64,000 nucleotides of DNA from Diplonema japonicum (taxonomy: Eukaryota > Euglenozoa > Diplonemea > Diplonemida > Diplonemidae). Below the pieces are notes generated by a model. The model saw nothing but the letters and a program-made list of their open reading frames with translations. It was not told where the DNA came from and did not search any database. The translations under genes were made by a program, and so were the position numbers. This document shows, piece by piece, positions 1 through 7,200 of this stretch (the stretch's first letter is position 1; each line of letters starts with the position of its first letter). Where the stretch lies: the NCBI GenBank assembly GCA_964019335.1, contig OZ025678.1, forward strand, positions 1-64,000, written 5' to 3'.

Positions 1-437
1 GGGTTTGCGGGTTTGCGGGTTTGCGGGTTTGCGGGTTTGCGGGTTTGCGGGTTTGCGGGTTTGCGGGTTTGCGGGTTTGCGGGTTTGCGGTTTGCGGGTT
101 TGCGGGTTTGCGGGTTTGCGGGTTTGCGGGTTTGCGGGTTTGCGGGTTGCGGGTTTGCGGGTTTGCGGGTTTGCGGGTTTGCGGTTTGCGGGTTTGCGGG
201 TTTGCGGTTTGCGGTTTGCGGGTTTGCGGGTTGCGGGTTTGCGGGTTTGCGGGTTTGCGGTTTGCGGGTTTGCGGGTTTGCGGTTTGCGGGTTTGCGGGT
301 TTGCGGGTTTGCGGGTTGCGGGTTTGCGGGTTTGCGGGTTTGCGGGTTTGCGGGTTTGCGGGTTTGCGGGTTTGGGGTTTGCGGGTTTGCGGGTTTGCGG
401 GTTTGCGGGTTTGCGGGTTTGCGGGTTTGCGGGTTCT
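1..437 (+). repeat. Degenerate GGGTTTGC octamer tandem array
   Basis: About 55 head-to-tail copies of GGGTTTGC, with 7-nt variants (GGTTTGC, GGGTTGC) scattered through, starting at the first base of the window. All three forward frames are open only because the repeat lacks stops, so the ORFs here are not genes. The unit looks telomere-like (G-rich with a T run), but the G-rich strand is the plus strand at the left edge, the opposite of what a left chromosome end would show. It is therefore an interstitial or inverted array, or the array continues beyond the window. Confidence 0.95.
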
Positions 438-488
438 GAAGGCTGAAGCCTTACAACCTAAGGCAACACACACCTCGTCCGGAAACGC

Positions 489-490
<2 letters not shown>

Positions 491-560
<70 letters not shown>

Positions 561-598
561 GGGACTTGAGAAAATAAATAAAAAGGGGGACTTGAGAA
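491..598. repeat. 63-nt T run followed by a 19-bp direct repeat pair
   Basis: An uninterrupted T run occupies 491-553. It is followed by two copies of AAAAAGGGGGACTTGAGAA at 554-572 and 580-598 (26-bp period), then a second T run at 601-618. Read on the minus strand, the long run is an A63 tract lying between the retroelement to its right and the octamer array to its left, so it could be a poly(A) tail of a retrotransposed copy. The two short repeats could be a slippage product. Confidence 0.8.
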
Positions 599-1287
599 TG
601 TTTTTTTTTTTTTTTTTTCTTCAAAAGACACACAAGGCACGATAAATCTTAAGAGAAAATAAAAATATTCCAAAACAGACAATCAAGTTCCAACCTGCGA
701 GGAAGGCATGGGTTTCTCTTTTTCTTTATGGGAGGGAGAGGGGAAGAAGAAGAAGCAACTCCAAATGATAAAAATTCAAAAATAAAAATCTCAAAAAAGG
801 CTTAAAAGAAGAAGAGGCAAATTCAAAAACATACTAGGGAGGAATGAGTGGGGCAGGGGGTAAAATTTAGGAGGGGGAAAGAGGGAGAATCAAAAAAGGG
901 GAAAGGGGCAGAGTGACCAATGTCCATGCGAAAAAGCATAGAGCGGGGGAAGAAGAAAATCAAAAACAGGAAAAACACATCACCACAAAAGAAAAAAGAA
1001 AAAAAAAAAAAAACGTCGACCGAGATGGTTCCACTTCAAAAAGAAAAAGAAAAAGAAAAACAGAAAAATAAAAAAAAAAAAAAAAAAAAAAGGAAAAACA
1101 AAAAGAAAAAAAAAAAAAAAAGGAAAAAAAAAAAAAATCTAAGTGGTTCTATCTAGCCTGGCCGTTGTAGCACCTGTTCCTATTCTTTTATTTTTCCCTT
1201 TTTTTTTTCTCAGAAAAAAAAAAAAAAAAGTTTCACATCTTCCTATGGCGGGGGGGGGGGAGAACAGCCCCCCACACCCCCGCTGGC
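599..1287. other. Purine-rich non-coding stretch
   Basis: No credible gene. The plus strand is A/G-rich with many A runs, and the short ORFs here are poly-lysine artefacts of those runs. The part next to 1288 must include the 3' UTR of the minus-strand retroelement, but I see no clear 3' boundary. A run of about 10 G at 1250-1260 and a T/A-run pair at about 1196-1229 are the only landmarks. Confidence 0.6.
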
Positions 1288-4200
1288 CTATCTGGCCAGC
1301 GAGCCTTTGGACCTCTTCTTGTGGGGTATGGGCCCCACCCGTGCCCTCCCCGACTCGAGCTGCAGCCAAGCCACCGCACTGTTCACCGGGGCCCAGTTCT
1401 CCTTGTTGCGCACCTTGACCGTGTCCCGCACCAGGTCGTCGCTCCCCAGCTCTTCCATCAACCTGTGCTCCGCCAAGAACTTGAACTGGGGCCCGGTCAT
1501 CCCCTTGAGCTCACCCCTGCATATGTTGGCTTCGACCACGGTGCCATCCGCCCCCGTACCCTTCAGATAGATGTAGCCACCCTCCACACAATCCGAGTCA
1601 GTACTGGCCGATCGGGCCCGGGCCCGCTTCTTGTCCTTCTTGCTCCACTTCAGCTCTTCCAGGGTGGGGAGGTCCGTGGCAACCACCTCAGGCCGCCTCT
1701 CCCTGTCTTCCTCCTTCTTCCGGGCCAACAGCCCAAGGTACCTCTCAAAGGAGACGTCCTCGAACAACCCCGGGACCGTCACCACCGCTGACTGCAGGTC
1801 GACCTCTTCAACACCCATCTTCCGCAGATGGTCCTGGACAGTGCGCCTCGTCTCCTTCTCGCAGGGCCCCCTCCCCTCGTAGACGTCGAGGGTGACCTTC
1901 CTTCCATCCCTCACCCACGCCTTCACTTTGATCAGGTCCTTGACCTTTCCCACTGGGGCCCTTATCCTTGCGTCGCACCTCTCCAAGAACTCACGTAGTG
2001 TCACCTTGGTAGCGCCGGCTCCCGCCGCAATGCCCACTACCCCTTCCTTCCCCGGTGTCGGGTGGTGTCTGCACCCCCGGGTCTGCAACTTGACCACCCT
2101 CCATGCCGTTTCCAGAGTCCCCTTGAGCACGCCACCCTTGAAACGAACAGGTTGCACCGCCGAACACCCACACGCGTACGTGATCTGGAAATCCTGGACC
2201 GTCCTCGGGAACTCGAACTCGCGGTATGTTTCCGACTTCTGCACCTCACAACCCACAATGCGGCTGCGGCGCTCTCCGTCCGACCCACCTTCCAAGCTTG
2301 CGAAGTACTGCTTTACCATCATGTATCCAAGTCCAGCGATACCAATCTGGCCAGCCATAGCCACCTCCAGTGGAACACCCAGCGACTCGGCCTTCGCAAG
2401 AAGCATCTCCTCAGTCCTCTCCCTTCCAGGGTCCGTTCCTTCTTCAAGGATGATCTCCACCCGGCCCTCGAACTGGATGATGAACTTGAGCAGTCGGTCC
2501 CCCGGCCTCGCCCTCAGTGGCACCATCGCTCTCGGAATTGGGATGCCCATCACCACATCAATCGGGTCAAGCTGAACGAAGTCTCCCCCTACTTCCACCT
2601 GCTGTTCCCTTTCCGGTGCCCCGACTCCCATCAGCTGATCTCCCTCCGGCGTCTGGATCCCACCCCTAGGTGTGTCAGGCCCCGACTGGCTGCCTCCGCT
2701 CGGTGCGTTCCCGCCCTCTTTGGTCCCTTCGGGGGCGTCATCCGCCTGCGGCTTCAGAGTCCTCCCACCGCCCTGTCTCTTCGCAGCTTGTTCCCTACAG
2801 AATTCGCTCACGGTCATCTTCCTCGTAGCAGTTGTCGCACTCTGGTCCCCCTTGTTCGAGTCCCTCTGGGCCTCCGTATCCCCCTTAGGACACTGGTCCA
2901 AGGTCTGGTTCACCGCAGCGTCAGTCGCCCCTTGTCTCTTCCCATCTTCCTGGGCCTTCGGGTCAAGCTCCCCTCCCTGCCCAGCCCTCTCGCTGGATCC
3001 TGTTCCGACCATCTCCGTGTCTTCTCCTCCCGGCGAGGCTGCTTCGAGTCCTGCTCCCGCTTTCCCTTGTGTTCCACCCTCCACCGGTTCCGCCTTTCGC
3101 TGCTGCTGCATTCGGGCGTCCAGGTCCTTCTTCGTCTGCTCCAGAAGGGCATCCAGCTGGTGGGCCACCGTGATTGGGGGTCCGCCTCCCTGTCCCTTCA
3201 CTTCCCTCTCGGACGACTCCTCAGCTTCGGTGGTTTTTTCATTGCCGAAGGAGTCCTCTGTGAGGTCAGTGTTGGATTCAGTGTTGGGTTCGTTGTTCGC
3301 TTCCTCGTTGTCCTTTTTTTCCTCTTCGCCGTCCGGTACCGGGGGCCCTGGATCCAACTGTACAGGCCCTTTGACTAACAGCGCCCCTGCTATCGATCTC
3401 ATCATGGCCGTTGACACCTCTTGGACCACACGCCTGTGTATCGAGACTCTGTCCCCGTGAGCCCGCGCAGCTATGCTCCTGGACAGTTTCTTCGTGAGGT
3501 AGACTGCTGCCTCCCCGAACCCCCCAAAGGTCTCCATCGCGAAAGGTACAAAGGCCACGCGTGTCTTGGCGAGCTCCGCCTCATACTTCTGGCGCTTGTA
3601 GTGTTCCGCCTTCGCCGCTGCGTATCCCGCAGTCTTCGCCGCCTGGTTGACACAAGACTCGTTCCTCGGGTGCACGATGACCACGTCCATAGCCATTGGG
3701 CGGGAACCCCCCACCCCACCTGGGAAGAACACGTCCGCCGGGCGCTGGGACGACCCCGGGATCAGCCCCGTCTTCTCCATCGTTGCGCTCACCCCGGCCC
3801 ACTGACAGTGTCTGTGGATGGTCTCCTTCACCCGGTCGTGCCTCGCAATCCTGGCGTTGCCGCATCCCTGGGCATGGTCACCCCATACGTCCATCCCCTC
3901 AGTCTTGCACCTCGGGTCGTGGCAGCTCTCACCCTGCTTGTAGACCGGAGCCCCCAACCACCACTTGATCAGAGCCCCAAACTCGTTGTCCGACAGCTGG
4001 TTGTAGAAGTCAGGCGTCGCCGTCAACCACGCTCCCGCATAGTGCATTGACTCCGACATCAACCTCGCTCTCGAGCGTGCATCTGCTTTCGCCAAGAGGT
4101 CCTCCAGCGCCTTCTCATCAAGCACCCTAGAGAGCCACCTCTGGCTGCAGATGTGGGGGGCCTTGGCCACCATGTCGGGTGTAATCTGCATGCCGCCCTT

Positions 4201-7200
4201 CGTCCTGTTGAACCACTCGAGCCAGCTCCCCCATACACCCCCTTCCAGCCCATGTTCGTATTTGGGATCCAGCTCCTTGCACAGCTTCATCGTCGACGCC
4301 CTCGAAGCCATGTTGGCCGCGCGCAGGTGCTCCTGGCAGCTCCTCATCCCAAGCCCACCGACTTTTACGGACAGTTTCGCCTGCTGCCATTCTTTCGACC
4401 CGTTCTCGAACTGCATGCCGCACACCTTCGACATCGTCTTCCGCACCATCTCGTCGAACCTGTGCATGACCCCTCCCACATGCGAGTCTGGGACCACTCT
4501 CATGTAAAACACCAGTTTGCTGTATGAGCTGCAATACCGGAGAAGTGTGTACCCTGTCTGCCTCCCCACCTTGGTCAGCATGTCGAAGTTCTCTTCCAGC
4601 GCGTCCAAGCGTTTGTTCAGAAAGGCTTGCGTGTACTCCGGCGATCCTATCGGCGCCCCCAGGAGCATGAAGTTCCTCTCTTTGTGGAAATTCTCTTCTG
4701 TCAGGCCATCGAAGCCTGTGTCCTCCACTGTCTGGGGGAGGTCGCCACTAACCCATATGAGCTCGCACTTCTGGGGTTTCACTTTCAGCCCTATCATTCC
4801 GCTCAGCTCACACAAGATGTTGTACGCCTTTCTCACTTCATCCACATTCCCCACAAGGACGCCATCGTCCAGGTAGAACTGGAGGATGTCCAGGTTGCAG
4901 TCTTCACTTATCTTGTTCACCAGGGGTTGGATGGCCAGAGAGAACAGCAGCGGTCCCATCGGGTCCCCCTGTTGCACCCCTTCCTGGGACTTAATCACCT
5001 TTCCGTTGTAGTATAATTGGGAGGGCACCCTGTAGCACCAATCGGCCCACGCATACAGCCCCGACGCTTGCTCATAGGCCTGTGAGCACAGCTGCCTCCG
5101 ACAAACACTGTTGAAGGCGTTGGCGTAGTCGATCTTGAGGATCACCTTGTTTTCCTGCTTGTTGCCCCGTTCCCTGTCCACATACTGCCTGATGGTGTGT
5201 ATAGCCGCCTCCATTCCAGCAGGGACCGATACCCCCACCTGGCCGCCTTTCTTCAGGTACGAAGAGGCCACTTCCGGAGCGATCTTCTTCACAAGGGATT
5301 TCCCCACCAGCCGACGCAGCACATCCCCAACGGCTATGGGCCGCACGTCCCTGTCGTTCTTCTTGAGGGCCACAAGGTTCGCCCCTGCCATCAGCGGAGC
5401 CACCTCCCTAGGGGCCGTGCCTCTAGCTAATGCGTTGACTGCCCTCGTCACCGACATCAAACAGCCTTGAGACTCAAAAGCTCCGTCCACCGCGTCCTTG
5501 ATGTGCTGGGCTCTCAGACCAGTCGGTCCCGCAGCAGTCCCCCTCGGGAAGTCCCTGATTGCGTCCAGCACTTCTTCTGGCAAGACTTCTACCGCTTCCT
5601 TCGTCTTCGCCGGGTTGTCCCATTGGGGGTGTAGTGGCTCTGGATGTTTGCTCTGCAGCGCTCTCCAGCAATCCTCATTGTCTTCCGCCAGCCCCTGGGC
5701 TACAAGCGCCGCGTTTCCTGCCGAGAACCTCCCTTTGCTGCACAGTTCCGTGGCCCTGGCGACCTTAGAGACCTCGTCGTTCTTAGGTTCCCCCTTCTCA
5801 CCTGATTCCAGCTTATTCCAGAGGGCCATGTAATTTCCCTTCTCCCACTCCTCCAATCTGGCCTGGACACTCAGCTCCGTCTCCTTGTCCCGCTTCTTCC
5901 CTCCCCTCTTCTTCCACAGGCAGGCTTTGGGGAGCATCGCCACCAGCAGCCAAGCCTCCTCTGTGTTGTCCTTCACCGCTCGGCCCAGAGTGTGCTTAAG
6001 GGTAAGCCCCCACAGTCTTTGAAGGCTCGTCGGGATCGACCCCATGGTCGTGACGTTCATGGCGGCTATGGTTTCCAGGCTGGGTAACTCGGTCCTCGTC
6101 GGGGCCGGCGGGGGGGTCGTGTATTCCCCTTCCCTTCGCACCGCCTTTTTGCACTCGTCGTGGCACCCCTGACCCTTCCACACACAGCCCCTGCACACCA
6201 GGCACCTCTCGAGGTCCAGTCTCCTCAGAACGCTCTCCGGGATCTCATCACTCTCCAGGTGCCCATCCAGGTGACACTTCCATACCCTTGTCGAGTTGAA
6301 CGGGGTCGTGCTTTTGCACTTCGACCTAGCGCAGTTCGCCACCGGACAGTACAGGAATTGCTGGTTCCTTGCCCCCATCTGGTCCAACACCCCTGCCTTC
6401 CCGTATCCAGGGATCGCACGGTCTATTATGTCCCACTCCCCGATGTCCTCACCCGGGGCCTCGGAGGGTTGCTTACCTGCCTTTTGTAGAGCTACCGATT
6501 GGGACTCATCAAGGAGCATCATCATCGACTCCTCCTCTCCGACTGCATACTCGTAGTGGTTGCCGTTGTACGCCAGCACCACCACCTTCTCGTGGTCGGA
6601 GTTGTACTCCCCTATCATCAGGACTGGGTTGTTCCCCCCAGCAACCACGAGTATCGTGCGGCCAAACGCTTGTGCTGCGGCTGCCAGGCACAAGTGGTCT
6701 CCCCACGTCGCTGCTGTGCCCATCCCTTCCAAGTACCGGTCCCAACCCTCACTGCAAAACGGGGCATAGTGCTCCTCCCGGTGTTTCATCCATTCTACAA
6801 CCTCGCTCCTGATGTGGGTGTGGTCGCCGTAGGCTTCCCCGAGCGAACCGGCCAGGGCGTGGAACATGCAGTTCCCGTCCTTCTCCGTCGATCTCCTCGT
6901 CAGCTTGAAGCTCTTCATGATCTCGTCCACTGACTTGCCGGCCCTGGGTTGTTTGTCGGGGTTCCACAGATTCCGCTGCCTGTGTAGTGCACAGTGCGTC
7001 TGGTTCGACGAGCACGCCGCAGCACACGTTCCACAGAGGTTCACCTTCATGCTCCTCGCCTGCTCTTGTTTCACAAAATGATGGTGGACCGCATTGAGGT
7101 GTTTAACTAGACAGCTTGCCACACTGGTGCGGAAAGAGCAGTCTTCCATCCGGCATTGATGTTTGTCTGATCCTTCTTTTTCCCCCTCCTTCTGCGCCTC

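Noticed and set aside
1-437. True left telomere
   Set aside because: Wrong strand polarity for a left end; kept only as telomere-like.
5-555. Three overlapping long ORFs (141-180 aa)
   Set aside because: They only translate the stop-free octamer array and the T run; composition is RVCGFAGL repeats and poly-Phe.
2062-3378. 438-aa plus-strand ORF, and 8129-9721 (530 aa)
   Set aside because: Antisense shadows of the G+C-rich retrotransposon ORF; no domain logic, while the minus strand has coherent catalytic motifs.
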